Shown here piece after piece: positions 27,986-37,008 of a stretch of 64,000 nucleotides of DNA. Origin of the DNA: Microbacterium luteolum (GTDB lineage: Bacteria; Actinomycetota; Actinomycetes; Actinomycetales; Microbacteriaceae); the NCBI RefSeq assembly GCF_039533965.1, contig NZ_BAAAUN010000001.1:248001-312000 (forward strand), given 5' to 3'. Numbering within the stretch: position 1 is the stretch's first letter; each line of letters starts with the position of its first letter. The position numbers were made by a program, and so were the translations under genes. Below the pieces are notes generated by a model, which saw only the letters and a program-made list of their open reading frames with translations, searched no databases and had not been told where the DNA came from.

Positions 27986-28564
27986 GTGCCCGACGATTCC
28001 CTGTCCCTCATCGGCCCTCGCCTCAAGAGCTGGCGGGAGAAGCGCAGCATGACTCTTGCGGACCTCTCCGCGCTGACGGACATCTCTCCGAGCACTCTGT
28101 CGCGCCTGGAGGCAGGCAAGCGGGCGCCGAACCTCGAGCTGCTCGTGCCGATCGCGCGTGCACTCGGCCTCGGCCTCGACGACATCGTGCCGCGCGCCGT
28201 TCCCGACCCCCGGGTGTCGCGGACGACCAGGGAGGTCGAGGGCATCCGCTACGAATCGCTCTCGCCGGCGTCGAGCCCTGTGCAGACCTACAAGGTCACC
28301 TTCCCCGCCCGCCCCGTCGGCATCACCGCCGTGCCGCAGCCGAAAGTGCACGACGGTCAGGAATGGCTCTACGTGATCTCGGGCCGTCTGCGACTGGTGC
28401 TGGGCGATCAGGACGTGACGCTCGGGCCTGGCGAGGCGGCGGAGTTCGACACCCGGGTTCCGCATTGGCTGTCGGCCGCGGGTCCGGGTCCGGCCGAGAT
28501 CGTGTCCATCTTCAGCAAAGACGGCAAGCGCATCCACCTGCGCGCACGCCCGGCCGCCTCCTGA
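27986..28564 (+). CDS. XRE-family regulator with C-terminal cupin
   Basis: 192-residue transcription factor. An N-terminal XRE helix-turn-helix (MTLADLSALTDISPSTLSRL, about residues 23-42) is joined to a cupin_2 domain (HDGQEWLYVISGRLRLVLG, then LGPGEAAEFDTRVPHWLS) that would bind a small ligand or metal. GTG 27986 has AAGGGAG (27974-27980) five bases upstream. It is divergent from the flavin oxidoreductase-methyltransferase pair and shares a palindromic operator region with it, so auto- and cross-regulation is likely. Confidence 0.9.
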   Translation: MPDDSLSLIGPRLKSWREKRSMTLADLSALTDISPSTLSRLEAGKRAPNLELLVPIARALGLGLDDIVPRAVPDPRVSRTTREVEGIRYESLSPASSPVQTYKVTFPARPVGITAVPQPKVHDGQEWLYVISGRLRLVLGDQDVTLGPGEAAEFDTRVPHWLSAAGPGPAEIVSIFSKDGKRIHLRARPAAS

Positions 28565-28568
28565 CGCA

Positions 28569-28600
28569 GAGAGGGCCCCGCCGAACGGCGAGGCCCTCTC
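28569..28600. terminator. Bidirectional terminator hairpin
   Basis: GAGAGGGCC (28569-28577) pairs perfectly with GGCCCTCTC (28592-28600), and inside it CGCCG-AA-CGGCG (28579-28590) extends the stem. It lies between two convergent genes and can serve both strands. Confidence 0.7.
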
Positions 28601-28633
28601 CGGATGTCGCTCGGACAGCCGACTGCTTTCAGA

Positions 28634-29149
28634 TCAGCGTGCGGCGCCTGCGAGGCTGCCGGTGACCGGGCCCGCCGGGTCGGAGATCACGCACTGGATC
28701 ACGCGGTCGTTGAGCTGGTCCCAGGTCTCCTTGGTCGGGGTGATCGGGTAGACGTCGAGGGTCGACTCGTCCCAGATGACGCCGACGAACGTGGTGAAGG
28801 CATCGCCGATGCAGCCTTCGGTCGCCGCGTCGACGGCCTCTTCGGAGAACTCGCCGTCCTCCATCGAGAACTCGTGGTAGACCTCTTCATCATGCGGCTC
28901 TCCGCACGGCACGACGTCGACGGCCTCGATGAGACCCGTCGCGCTGGACATCTTGCAGTCCCCGACCTTCAGAGCGAAGACGTCGATGTTCGAGCTCTCG
29001 GTGACCTGTCCGGTCTCCTCGTCGCGGTCGGCGTCGCCGGAGCCGCTCCCGAGAATGCTGTTGATGGCGCTGCAGCCGCTCAGGGCGATGGAGAGCGCCA
29101 CCGCGGTTCCTGCGAGCATCAGAGCGCGTCGATTGCGCAGTTTCATCAT
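28634..29149 (-). CDS. Putative lipoprotein, septum-formation-like domain
   Basis: 171-residue lipoprotein: basic n-region (MMKLRNRR), hydrophobic core and lipobox LSGC, so Cys26 is the likely acylated residue. The mature domain has FALKVGDC, VVPCGEPHDEEVYH, GCIGDAF and IQCVISD, a cysteine pattern resembling actinobacterial septum-formation domain proteins; this match is by eye. A strong GGAGGGG precedes the first ATG. The predicted -10 TAGACT (complement of 29231-29236) leaves a leader of about 75 bases holding a 12-bp palindrome. Confidence 0.75.
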   Translation of the reverse strand: MMKLRNRRALMLAGTAVALSIALSGCSAINSILGSGSGDADRDEETGQVTESSNIDVFALKVGDCKMSSATGLIEAVDVVPCGEPHDEEVYHEFSMEDGEFSEEAVDAATEGCIGDAFTTFVGVIWDESTLDVYPITPTKETWDQLNDRVIQCVISDPAGPVTGSLAGAAR

Positions 29150-29190
29150 GATTGTGTCCCCTCCACAGAGCCTCTTGATGCGCGGGCATG

Positions 29191-29202
29191 CCGAAATTTC
29201 GG
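29191..29202. promoter_or_regulatory. Perfect palindrome CCGAAATTTCGG
   Basis: A 12-base perfect palindrome with an AT core, rare in this GC-rich setting, lies between the predicted -10 (TAGACT, complement of 29231-29236) and the start of the lipoprotein gene. With no loop it is better read as a DNA-binding site than an RNA hairpin. The rest of the 129-base gap holds nothing else I can name. Confidence 0.4.
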
Positions 29203-29278
29203 TCGCGCGAACTCACGCTAGCCGCCGCGGAGTCTATGACGCAACTCCACAGACCCTGTGATCCGGCTGGGAGCGGGC

Positions 29279-29845
29279 TCAGCCCTCGAGGTCGTCGACG
29301 CCCGGCATCCAGCTGGCTCCTGGGCGCCCCCAGCCGCGCTTGCGCGCGATCTTCTGAACGGTCTTCCAGTCTCCGTCGGAGAGACGGTCGACGTAGAGGA
29401 TGCCGTCGAGATGGTCGAACTCGTGCTGCATGATCCGTGCACGCCAGCCGTCGACGTCGATCGTGACGGGCTGCCCGTCCAGATCGGTCGCTGTCAGGTG
29501 CACACGCTCGGAACGACGGAGGGGGAATCGCTCCCCGGGGAAGGAGAGGCATCCCTCCGACTCCAGATCGGGGTCGGGGTCGCCCGGCTCGATCGGTGCG
29601 ATCCAGAGCACGGGGTTGATGAGCACGCCGCGCCAGGGCTGATCGTCATCGTCCACATACGCGTAGGTGTAGATGCGCAACGGAACGCCGACCTGCGGTG
29701 CGGCGAGTCCGACTCCGGGCGCGGTATCCATCGTCTCGAACATGTCGGCGACGAGTGTGCGGATCTCGTCCGTGATCTCCTCGACGGCGGATGCGGGGGA
29801 GTGAAGCACGGGGTCGCCCATGATGCGAATCGGAAGTACAGCCAC
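29279..29845 (-). CDS. def: Peptide deformylase
   Basis: Removes the N-formyl group from nascent proteins; 188 residues. All three signature motifs are present: GVGLAAPQVG, EGCLSFPGE (metal Cys) and QHEFDHLDG (metal His pair and catalytic Glu). GTG 29845 is supported by TAGGGT (complement of 29852-29857) six bases upstream, giving a leaderless mRNA. It is divergent from the DMT transporter gene, with only 43 bases between the two start codons. Confidence 0.97.
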   Translation of the reverse strand: MAVLPIRIMGDPVLHSPASAVEEITDEIRTLVADMFETMDTAPGVGLAAPQVGVPLRIYTYAYVDDDDQPWRGVLINPVLWIAPIEPGDPDPDLESEGCLSFPGERFPLRRSERVHLTATDLDGQPVTIDVDGWRARIMQHEFDHLDGILYVDRLSDGDWKTVQKIARKRGWGRPGASWMPGVDDLEG

Positions 29846-29851
29846 GTCACA

Positions 29852-29882
29852 ACCCTACTGGGCGGGAAGTGCCAGGTAGGGT
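29852..29882. promoter_or_regulatory. Back-to-back leaderless promoters (def / DMT)
   Basis: TAGGGT occurs on both strands: complement of 29852-29857 for def, and 29877-29882 for the transporter. Each ends six bases before a GTG start. The -10 boxes are 19 bases apart, so each would overlap the other's -35 region. Confidence 0.6.
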
Positions 29883-29888
29883 CGTAGT

Positions 29889-30959
29889 GTGAGCGCTGGG
29901 GTGTGGACGAATACGGCCGAAGAGGTCGGCGAACAGCTCGTCGGCGCCTTCCAGAACCCCGGACTTCTGCTCGGAATCCCGCTGGCCCTCGCCGGTGCGG
30001 TGTTCATGTCCCTCGGTGCGCAGTACCAGCATCGCGGCGTCGAGAAGGTCGAGCGTCTGAGCGGCTCCGACGGCACCACCGGACTCACCGGCGGCCAGAT
30101 CAAGGCGCTCCTGACCCGCCCGTCGTGGATCCTCGGCACGCTCATGCTCGGACTCGCGATCGTGTGTCAGCTCGCGGCGCTCGTCAAGGCTCCGCTCATC
30201 GTGGTGCAGCCGCTCGGTGCGATCGCGCTCGTGATCACGACCCTCCTGAACGCGCGCATCTCCGGCCATTCGCCGACCCGGAAGTCGCTCACGGCGATCA
30301 TCTTCTGCGTCGGCGGCATCTTCCTCTTCGTCTTCTTCGCGGCCATCTACGCCACCGAGAAGGAGGTCACCGAGCGCGAACTGTTCGTGATCCTCGCCCT
30401 CCTCCTCGTCGTGATCATCGTGCTGGGGGCGTGCTGGCTCGTCCTCCGTCACCGTATGCGCGCGCTGTTCTATGTGATCGGCGCCGGCATCCTCTACGGC
30501 TTCGTCGCCACTCTCGCGAAGGTCGTCATCAAGCGCATCGAAGCGGGCCAGTTCGAATGGATCACCGCCATCTGCGTGGTCGCGCTCCTCGCGGCAGCGT
30601 CGGTCGGCGCGTACTTCGTGCAGACCGCCTACAGCTCGGGGCCGCCGGACCTCGTCATCGCCGGCCTCACGGTCGTGGACCCGCTCATCGCTGTCCTGAT
30701 CGGCATGATCGTGCTCGGCGAGGCCGCGGCCGCGCCGTGGTGGGTGTTCATCATCTTCGGCGTCGCCGGGGCCATCGCGGTCTGGGGCGTCGTCAATCTC
30801 GCCCGATACCACCCGCAGGTGCTGAGCGAGAGCCAGGAACTGCCGATCGTGCGGGGCAGCGATCCGTCGCAGCCCGCCTCAGATCCCGGCACGACGGAGC
30901 CGTCGAGCCGGTCGGATGCCTGGCCGCAGACGGATCAGACCCGGCCCGACGCTCCCTAG
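29889..30959 (+). CDS. DMT family membrane transporter
   Basis: 356-residue integral membrane protein with about nine to ten hydrophobic segments and EamA/NIPA-like features: GIPLALAGAVFMSLGAQYQH at the start, an APLIVVQPLGAIALVITTLL helix pair, and GPPDLVIAGLTVVDPLIAVL in the second half. The last 50 residues are hydrophilic and Ser/Pro/Asp-rich. NIPA relatives carry magnesium, but the substrate here is unknown. GTG 29889 has a TAGGGT -10 six bases upstream. It converges with pgl. Confidence 0.85.
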   Translation: MSAGVWTNTAEEVGEQLVGAFQNPGLLLGIPLALAGAVFMSLGAQYQHRGVEKVERLSGSDGTTGLTGGQIKALLTRPSWILGTLMLGLAIVCQLAALVKAPLIVVQPLGAIALVITTLLNARISGHSPTRKSLTAIIFCVGGIFLFVFFAAIYATEKEVTERELFVILALLLVVIIVLGACWLVLRHRMRALFYVIGAGILYGFVATLAKVVIKRIEAGQFEWITAICVVALLAAASVGAYFVQTAYSSGPPDLVIAGLTVVDPLIAVLIGMIVLGEAAAAPWWVFIIFGVAGAIAVWGVVNLARYHPQVLSESQELPIVRGSDPSQPASDPGTTEPSSRSDAWPQTDQTRPDAP

Positions 30960-30972
30960 CCGAGCGCGTCGA

Positions 30973-30993
30973 CGCCGCGAAACCGTCGCGGTG
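30973..30993. terminator. Hairpin between convergent DMT and pgl genes
   Basis: CGCCGCGA (30973-30980), loop AACCG, TCGCGGTG (30986-30993): an 8-bp stem with one G-T pair, placed between two gene ends. No T-run on either strand. Confidence 0.4.
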
Positions 30994-31001
30994 GAGGGGC
31001 C

Positions 31002-31781
31002 TCAGTAGGCCTGGTCGATGAGGTCGGGGGAGACCTCTGCGGCCGCCGCCTCGTCGACGAAGAACACCGTGCGCTTGCGGCCCTTCGCCCCGGCAGCCGG
31101 GACGCTCGTGTAGCTCGCGCCGGCCAGCGCCAGTCCGAGGGCGGACGCCTTGTCGGCTCCGGTCAGGACGAGCCAGACGCGCTTGGACGAGTTCAGGACG
31201 GGTCGCGTGAGCGTCACCCGCTCGGGCGGAGGCTTCGGCGAGTTGCGCACGGGCAGAGCCGCGGCGTCCGTCACCGTGACCTCGTCGCGATCCGGGAACA
31301 GGGAGGCGATGTGTCCGTCGGGTCCGACGCCCAGGAAGCAGACGGCGAACGACGGCCAGGGATGCTCGTCCGTGCTGTACCGCGCGAGATCGGCCGCATA
31401 TGCCGCGGCGGACTCGTCGAGGGTGAGCCCGCTGTCGGGGCCCGCGACCTCGTGCACGTTCTCCGAGGGCACCGGGATGTGGTCGAGCAGCGCGCGACGC
31501 GACTGCAGGGAGTTGCGGTCGGGGTCGTCACGGGGAACGAAGCGCTCGTCGCCCCACCAGAAGTGGACCAGCGACCAGTCGATCTCCGACACGCGAGGAT
31601 CCTCCGCAGCCGTGCGCAGCACCGCTCCGCCCATCGAACCGCCGGTCAGGGCGATGTGAGCGATCCGACCGTTCCGCGTGCGCGCACGGACGCGTGCGAG
31701 GAAACGGTCGGCGACCCGGGAGGCGACGGCGGCAGGCGTGGCCTCGACCACGACCCGCTTCTCTGCGGACGAAACCTGCAT
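31002..31781 (-). CDS. pgl: 6-phosphogluconolactonase
   Basis: Hydrolyses 6-phosphoglucono-delta-lactone, the second step of the oxidative pentose phosphate pathway; 259 residues. The family motifs ALTGGSMGG, WWGDERFVPRDDPDRNS and FLGVGPDGHIASLFP are all present. ATG 31781 is preferred over GTG 31790 because GGGAGAG then sits about eight bases upstream. It starts five bases after the opcA stop and is the last gene of the tkt-tal-pgi-zwf-opcA-pgl operon. Confidence 0.95.
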   Translation of the reverse strand: MQVSSAEKRVVVEATPAAVASRVADRFLARVRARTRNGRIAHIALTGGSMGGAVLRTAAEDPRVSEIDWSLVHFWWGDERFVPRDDPDRNSLQSRRALLDHIPVPSENVHEVAGPDSGLTLDESAAAYAADLARYSTDEHPWPSFAVCFLGVGPDGHIASLFPDRDEVTVTDAAALPVRNSPKPPPERVTLTRPVLNSSKRVWLVLTGADKASALGLALAGASYTSVPAAGAKGRKRTVFFVDEAAAAEVSPDLIDQAY

Positions 31782-31786
31782 CGACT

Positions 31787-32722
31787 TCACTCTCCCGTCT
31801 CAGGCGGACCCAGCTTCTCCCAGCCCTCGGTGATCACTCGACCGTACAGGACATCCGGGTCGAGCCGTCGCAGCTCCTCCGCGAGGCACTCCCGCAGCGT
31901 GCGACGCGGCAGGTGCAGATCGTGGTTCGGCTGATCGGGCTGCGTCAGGACCGCGACGCCCGGTATCGGACGCTCGAGCAGGATGTCGCCGGATTCGCGT
32001 GTGAGGCGCACCGACTTGATCCCCTCCTGCCAGTGATCGGGTTCCTCGTAGGACCAGCGCACCGGCACCTCCAGCGCCATCTGCAACCAGGCCGCGAGCA
32101 GCGCCGTGGACGGCGAGGCTGCCGCTCCGCGGACCTCGACATCCGTGATCGATTCGTACGGGGGCTGGTCGAGCACGGCAGCGAGCTGTTCGCGCCAGTG
32201 CGTCAGGCGGGTCCACGCGAGGTCGGTGTCGCCCGGAGCGTGCGTGCGGCCGAGCAGCGCGAGCCGATCGCGCACATCCGGAGCGGTCGCGGCGTCGGTG
32301 ATCCGGCGCTGCGCGATGCGCCCGAGCGGCGACGTCGCGGGGGACTCCGGCGCCTCCTCGGGCCACCAGGCGACCACGGGGGCGTCCGGCAGCAGAAGGC
32401 CCGTGAGCAGGCTCTCCTCGTTGCTGGCGGCGTCTCCGAAGGCGCGGAGCACCACGACCTCACTGGCTCCGGCGTCGCCGCCGACGCGGATCTGCGCGTC
32501 GAGACGGGACTCTCCCTCGCCGGTGGTGAGCACGATCACGCGCATCGGGTGCTCGCGGGAGGCATCGTTGGCCGCGTCGATCGCTGCCTCTGCGACGCCG
32601 TTGCGCGCCGAGATGACCAGCGTGAGCACGCGCCCGAGGGCGACGGCGCCGCCGTCTTCACGCACCTTGACGAGCTGCTTCGCGACCTGGCTGACGGTCG
32701 TGTCGGGAAGGTCGATGATCAC
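31787..32722 (-). CDS. opcA: Glucose-6-phosphate dehydrogenase assembly protein OpcA
   Basis: 311-residue cofactor protein that promotes assembly and activity of Zwf in actinobacteria and cyanobacteria. The beginning IIDLPDTTVSQVAKQLVKVR and the APVVAWWPEEAP and GITEGWEKLG-like C-terminal region fit the family. The GTG start overlaps the zwf stop by four bases, as is usual for this gene pair. Confidence 0.93.
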   Translation of the reverse strand: MIIDLPDTTVSQVAKQLVKVREDGGAVALGRVLTLVISARNGVAEAAIDAANDASREHPMRVIVLTTGEGESRLDAQIRVGGDAGASEVVVLRAFGDAASNEESLLTGLLLPDAPVVAWWPEEAPESPATSPLGRIAQRRITDAATAPDVRDRLALLGRTHAPGDTDLAWTRLTHWREQLAAVLDQPPYESITDVEVRGAAASPSTALLAAWLQMALEVPVRWSYEEPDHWQEGIKSVRLTRESGDILLERPIPGVAVLTQPDQPNHDLHLPRRTLRECLAEELRRLDPDVLYGRVITEGWEKLGPPETGE

Positions 32723-34269
32723 GGGCGTCTCCAGACTCGTCCGTCGCGGGCCAGCAGGTCGTCGGCGGATGCCGGTCCCCACGAGCCTGGCGCGTACTGC
32801 TCGACCGGGCCGCCGACGGCTGCCCAGTACTTCTCCACCGGGTCGAGGATCTTCCAGGAGAGCTCGACCTCCTCGTGCCGCGGGAACAGCGGCGGATCGC
32901 CCAGCAGGACGTCGAGGATCAGGCGCTCATAGGCCTCGGGGCTGGCTTCGGTGAAGGCATGGCCGTATCCGAAGTCCATCGTGACGTCGCGCACGTTCGA
33001 TCCGCTGCCCGGCACCTTCGAGCCGAAGCGGATCGTGACGCCCTCATCGGGCTGCACACGGATGACCAGGGCGTTCTGTCCGAGCTCGGAGGCATTGCCC
33101 CGCCCGAAGAGGTGCTGCGGTGCGCGGTTGAACACCACGGCGATCTCGGTGACCCGGCGGCCGAGTCGCTTGCCGGTGCGCAGGTAGAACGGCACTCCGG
33201 ACCAGCGCCGCGTGTCGATCTCGAGCTTGATCGCCGCGTAGGTCTCGGTCGTCGACTCCGGGTTCATCCCGTCCTCGTCGAGGAAGCCGGTGACCTGCTC
33301 GCCACCCTGCCATCCGCCCGCGTACTGGCCGCGCGCGGTCGCCTGGGAGAGATCCTCCGGCACGTGGACGGCAGCGAGCACCTTCTCCTTCTCGGCCCGC
33401 AGGTGCTCGGCCGAGAGGCTGATCGGCTCTTCCATCGCGGTGAGCGCCAGGAGCTGCAGCAGGTGGTTCTGGATCACGTCTCGGGCCGCGCCGATGCCGT
33501 CGTAGTAGCCGGCGCGTCCGCCGACGCCGATGTCCTCGGCCATCGTGATCTGCACGTGGTCGACGTAGTTGCGGTTCCAGATCGGCTCGTACAGCTCGTT
33601 GGCGAAGCGCAGCGCCAGGATGTTCTGCACCGTCTCCTTGCCGAGGTAGTGGTCGATGCGGAAGATCGAGTCGGCGGGGAACGCCACCTCGAGTGCGGCA
33701 TTGAGGGCGCGCGCGGACTCGAGGTCGTGTCCGAACGGCTTCTCGATGACGACGCGGCGCCAGTTCTCGTCGTCGTCGGCGTCCTCCCCGACGAGTCCGG
33801 ACTCCTTCAGCTGCTTCGCGACGAGGGGGAAGTCCTTCGGCGGGATCGACAGGTAGTAGGCGTGGTTGCCCATCGTGCCGCGTTCCACGTCGAGCTTCTC
33901 TACCGTCTCGCGGAGCTTGCGGAACGAGTCGGGATTGTCGAACTCTCCCGAGACGAACCGGATGCCCTGCAGCAGCTGCGTCCAGGTCTCCTCGCGGAAC
34001 GGCGTGCGCGCATGCTGCTTGACGGCGTCGTAGACGACCTGGGCGAAGTCCTGGTCCTCCCAGTCGCGTCGGGCGAAGCCCACGAGGGCGAACCCGGGCG
34101 GCAGGAGGCCGCGGTTGGCCAGGTCGTAGACGGCGGGCATGAGCTTCTTGCGTGACAGATCGCCGGTGACCCCGAAGATCACGAGGGCGCTGGGCCCCGC
34201 GATCCGGTTGAGGCGACGATCATCGGGGTCACGCAGCGGGTTGTGCCCGCGCGAGATGGGAACAGACAT
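32719..34269 (-). CDS. zwf: Glucose-6-phosphate 1-dehydrogenase
   Basis: Oxidises glucose-6-phosphate to 6-phosphogluconolactone, producing NADPH; 516 residues. The coenzyme motif is VIFGVTGDLSRKKLMPA (residues about 30-46), and the substrate/catalytic motif is FRIDHYLGKETVQN near residue 205. AGGAG lies upstream of the ATG. It is the fourth gene of the pentose-phosphate operon, 22 bases after pgi. Confidence 0.97.
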   Translation of the reverse strand: MSVPISRGHNPLRDPDDRRLNRIAGPSALVIFGVTGDLSRKKLMPAVYDLANRGLLPPGFALVGFARRDWEDQDFAQVVYDAVKQHARTPFREETWTQLLQGIRFVSGEFDNPDSFRKLRETVEKLDVERGTMGNHAYYLSIPPKDFPLVAKQLKESGLVGEDADDDENWRRVVIEKPFGHDLESARALNAALEVAFPADSIFRIDHYLGKETVQNILALRFANELYEPIWNRNYVDHVQITMAEDIGVGGRAGYYDGIGAARDVIQNHLLQLLALTAMEEPISLSAEHLRAEKEKVLAAVHVPEDLSQATARGQYAGGWQGGEQVTGFLDEDGMNPESTTETYAAIKLEIDTRRWSGVPFYLRTGKRLGRRVTEIAVVFNRAPQHLFGRGNASELGQNALVIRVQPDEGVTIRFGSKVPGSGSNVRDVTMDFGYGHAFTEASPEAYERLILDVLLGDPPLFPRHEEVELSWKILDPVEKYWAAVGGPVEQYAPGSWGPASADDLLARDGRVWRRP

Positions 34270-34291
34270 CGGTGGGGGATTCTCCTGCTGT

Positions 34292-35899
34292 CTACTTCTG
34301 TGCGGCTTCGAAGAGGGCGAGCACGTCGTCGGAGGACTCGGTGATCGTCAGCGAGACGACGGGGCGCCCGTGCTCCGCGAGCACGCCCGCGTCGCCGGCG
34401 GCCTGCGCCTGGATGAGCTGACCGAACGTGAACGGACGGTCCGGAATCTCGAGATCGACATCGGTGCGCTCGAGGATCTGCAGGAACACGCCCTGGGCCG
34501 GTCCGCCCTTGTGGTACTGGCCGGTCGAGTGCAGGAACCGCGGTCCCCATCCGAACGTCGTCGGCCGGCCGGAGTCGGCGGCCACGAGCTCGCGCAGACC
34601 CTGGAGCTGCGGGACCTCGAGACGGTTGACGTACGCCTGGATGGACACGTATCCGTCGGCCGGGAGCTGCGCCCAGAGTGCGTCGAGCACGCCCTCGACC
34701 GTGCCGGATGCGGCGAGAGCCGGGTCGGACACCCGCACCTCGACGCCGTTCTCGGTGAACGCCGGGGCGGTGGGCTCCGGACGCGCATCGAGCAGGCCGC
34801 GTGCGGCGATCTTGGCCGACTCCACGTCGGGCTGGTCGAACGGGTTGATGCGGAGCAGGTGCCCCGCGATCGCCGTGGCGTACTCCCAGACGATGAGCTG
34901 TGCGCCGAGCGTGCCGCTCACGAGGATCTCGCCCGGGTGACGCTCGTGCAGGTGGAACTCGTTGGCGTCGTCGACCAGACGGACGATCTGCAGGTCGGCG
35001 GGCTTCGAGTCGAGCTCGGGGGAGACCGGGAGCAGGACGACCGGGAGGATGCCGGTGCCGTCCTTGCCGGTGGACTCCGCGATGAGCTGCTCGATCCAGT
35101 CGGGGAGCCCGTTGATGTGGGTCCCGTCGGTGATCAGGCCGAGCTTGTCGCGGCGCGGAGTGGTCGCGGCGATCGCCGCCCCGAGGCGGAGCGCCGGGTT
35201 CTCGGCAGAGTCCACGGCGACCTCGAGCAGCGAGGCCTCGGCCTCGTTCAGCAGTTCGTCGATGTCCACGCCGGCCAGGCCCGACGGAACGAGGCCGAAG
35301 GCCGTGAGAGCCGAGTAGCGTCCGCCGACGTTGGGGTCGGCGTTGAAGACGCGGTAGCCGGCTTCGCGTGCCGAGACGTCGAGCGGAGAGCCCGGGTCGG
35401 TCACGACGACGATGCGCTCGGTGGGGTCGATGCCCAGATCGCGGAACGCCGCCTCGAAGGTGCGACGCTGCGAGTCCGTCTCGACCGTGGAGCCGGACTT
35501 GGACGACACGACCAGCGCGGTGTCGGCGAGTCCCTCGTCGAGGGCCGCGAGCACCTGGCCGGGTGCGGTCGAGTCGAGGATCGTCAGCGGCACGCCGGCC
35601 GTCTGCGCGATGACCTCGGGCGCGAGCGAGGAACCGCCCATGCCGGCGAGAACGACGCGCGTGACGCCCTTGGCGTGCAGCTCGGATCGGAGAGCCGTGA
35701 TCTCGGCGACCAACGGGCGGGAGATCGAGACGGCCTCGACCCAGCCGAGCCGGACGGCCGCCTCGGCCTCGGCAGCGGCGCCCCAGAGCGTCGGATCGCC
35801 GTTCGTGATGCGCGAGGCCACGAGGTCGTGGACGAGGCCGGGAACCGTCTCGTCGATCGCGGCGCGAGGAGCGCCCGACGTGTGGATGGAGAAGGTCAT
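34292..35899 (-). CDS. pgi: Glucose-6-phosphate isomerase
   Basis: Interconverts glucose-6-phosphate and fructose-6-phosphate. The 535-residue protein has the SIS fold; the phosphate-binding [12 protein letters not shown] and [11 protein letters not shown] motifs are clear. It overlaps tal by four bases (ATGA). In many actinobacteria pgi lies elsewhere; here it is inserted between tal and zwf, linking glycolysis and the pentose-phosphate shunt in one mRNA. Confidence 0.95.
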   Translation of the reverse strand: MTFSIHTSGAPRAAIDETVPGLVHDLVASRITNGDPTLWGAAAEAEAAVRLGWVEAVSISRPLVAEITALRSELHAKGVTRVVLAGMGGSSLAPEVIAQTAGVPLTILDSTAPGQVLAALDEGLADTALVVSSKSGSTVETDSQRRTFEAAFRDLGIDPTERIVVVTDPGSPLDVSAREAGYRVFNADPNVGGRYSALTAFGLVPSGLAGVDIDELLNEAEASLLEVAVDSAENPALRLGAAIAATTPRRDKLGLITDGTHINGLPDWIEQLIAESTGKDGTGILPVVLLPVSPELDSKPADLQIVRLVDDANEFHLHERHPGEILVSGTLGAQLIVWEYATAIAGHLLRINPFDQPDVESAKIAARGLLDARPEPTAPAFTENGVEVRVSDPALAASGTVEGVLDALWAQLPADGYVSIQAYVNRLEVPQLQGLRELVAADSGRPTTFGWGPRFLHSTGQYHKGGPAQGVFLQILERTDVDLEIPDRPFTFGQLIQAQAAGDAGVLAEHGRPVVSLTITESSDDVLALFEAAQK

Positions 35900-37008
35900 C
35901 GCTGGGCCTCCAGGCCCTCGGCGACCTGGCTGAGCAGGTCGTGCCAGGAGTCGATGAACTTCGCGACGCCCTCATCCTCGAGCACCTGGGTGACGTCGTC
36001 GAAGTCGATGCCGACCTCGGCGAGCCCGGCGAAGACCGCGCGGGCCTCGTCGTAGCCGCCGGTGATCGTGTCGCCGGTGACGACGCCGTGGTCGAACGTC
36101 GCCTCGAGCGTCTTCTCGGGCATCGTGTTGACGACGCCCTGGGCGACCAGCTCGGTGACGTACAGCGTGTCGGGGAGAGCGGGGTCCTTGACACCGGTCG
36201 ACGCCCACAGCGGGCGCTGCGGGTTCGCGCCGGCGTCGAGGAGAGCCTTGGCGCGGTCGCCCGCGAAGGTCTGCTCGAACAGCTCGTAGGCCAGGCGCGC
36301 GTTGGCGAGTCCTGCCTTGCTCTTCAGCGCCTCAGCGGCATCCGTTCCGATCGCGGAGAGACGCTTGTCGGTCTCGGTGTCGACGCGCGAGACGAAGAAC
36401 GACGCGACCGAGTGGATCGTCGAGAGGTCGATCCCGGCGGCCTTGGCCGTCTCGAGCCCGGTGAGGTAGGCGTCGATGACCGCCGCGTAGCGCTCCAGGC
36501 TGAAGATCAGCGTGACGTTGACGCTGATGCCGGCGCCGATGGCCTCGGCGATCGCGGGCAGCCCGGCCTTCGTGGCGGGGATCTTGACCAGCAGGTTCGG
36601 CCGGTCGATCTTGGCCCACAGCTCCTTGGCCTGAGCCACGGTGCCCGCGGTGTCGTGAGCGAGATCGGGGGAGACCTCGATCGACACGCGACCGTCGACG
36701 TGGCCGGACTTCTCCCAGACGGGACGGAACACGTCGAGCGCGGCGGCGACATCCTGCGTCGTGGCGGCGAAGACGGCCTCCTCGGCCGTGGCTCCGGACG
36801 CGGCGAGCTCGGTGACCTGAGCGTCGTACGAGGTGTTGCTCTTGTCGGTGATCGCGTTCGCGAAGATCGTCGGGTTCGTCGTGACGCCCACGACGTTGCG
36901 GGACTCGATCAGCTCGGCGAGGTTGCCGGAGGAGATGCGGGTGCGCGACAGGTCGTCGAGCCAGATGCTGACACCTGCGGCGGCGAGCTCTGCGGTGGGG
37001 GTGCTCAT
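35896..37008 (-). CDS. tal: Transaldolase
   Basis: Transfers a dihydroxyacetone unit in the non-oxidative pentose phosphate pathway; 370 residues. [13 protein letters not shown] is the N-terminal signature, and the Schiff-base lysine lies in [16 protein letters not shown]. The [19 protein letters not shown] stretch is conserved. It overlaps tkt by four bases upstream and pgi downstream. It is not fused to pgi, unlike in some bacteria. Confidence 0.97.
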   Translation of the reverse strand: MSTPTAELAAAGVSIWLDDLSRTRISSGNLAELIESRNVVGVTTNPTIFANAITDKSNTSYDAQVTELAASGATAEEAVFAATTQDVAAALDVFRPVWEKSGHVDGRVSIEVSPDLAHDTAGTVAQAKELWAKIDRPNLLVKIPATKAGLPAIAEAIGAGISVNVTLIFSLERYAAVIDAYLTGLETAKAAGIDLSTIHSVASFFVSRVDTETDKRLSAIGTDAAEALKSKAGLANARLAYELFEQTFAGDRAKALLDAGANPQRPLWASTGVKDPALPDTLYVTELVAQGVVNTMPEKTLEATFDHGVVTGDTITGGYDEARAVFAGLAEVGIDFDDVTQVLEDEGVAKFIDSWHDLLSQVAEGLEAQR

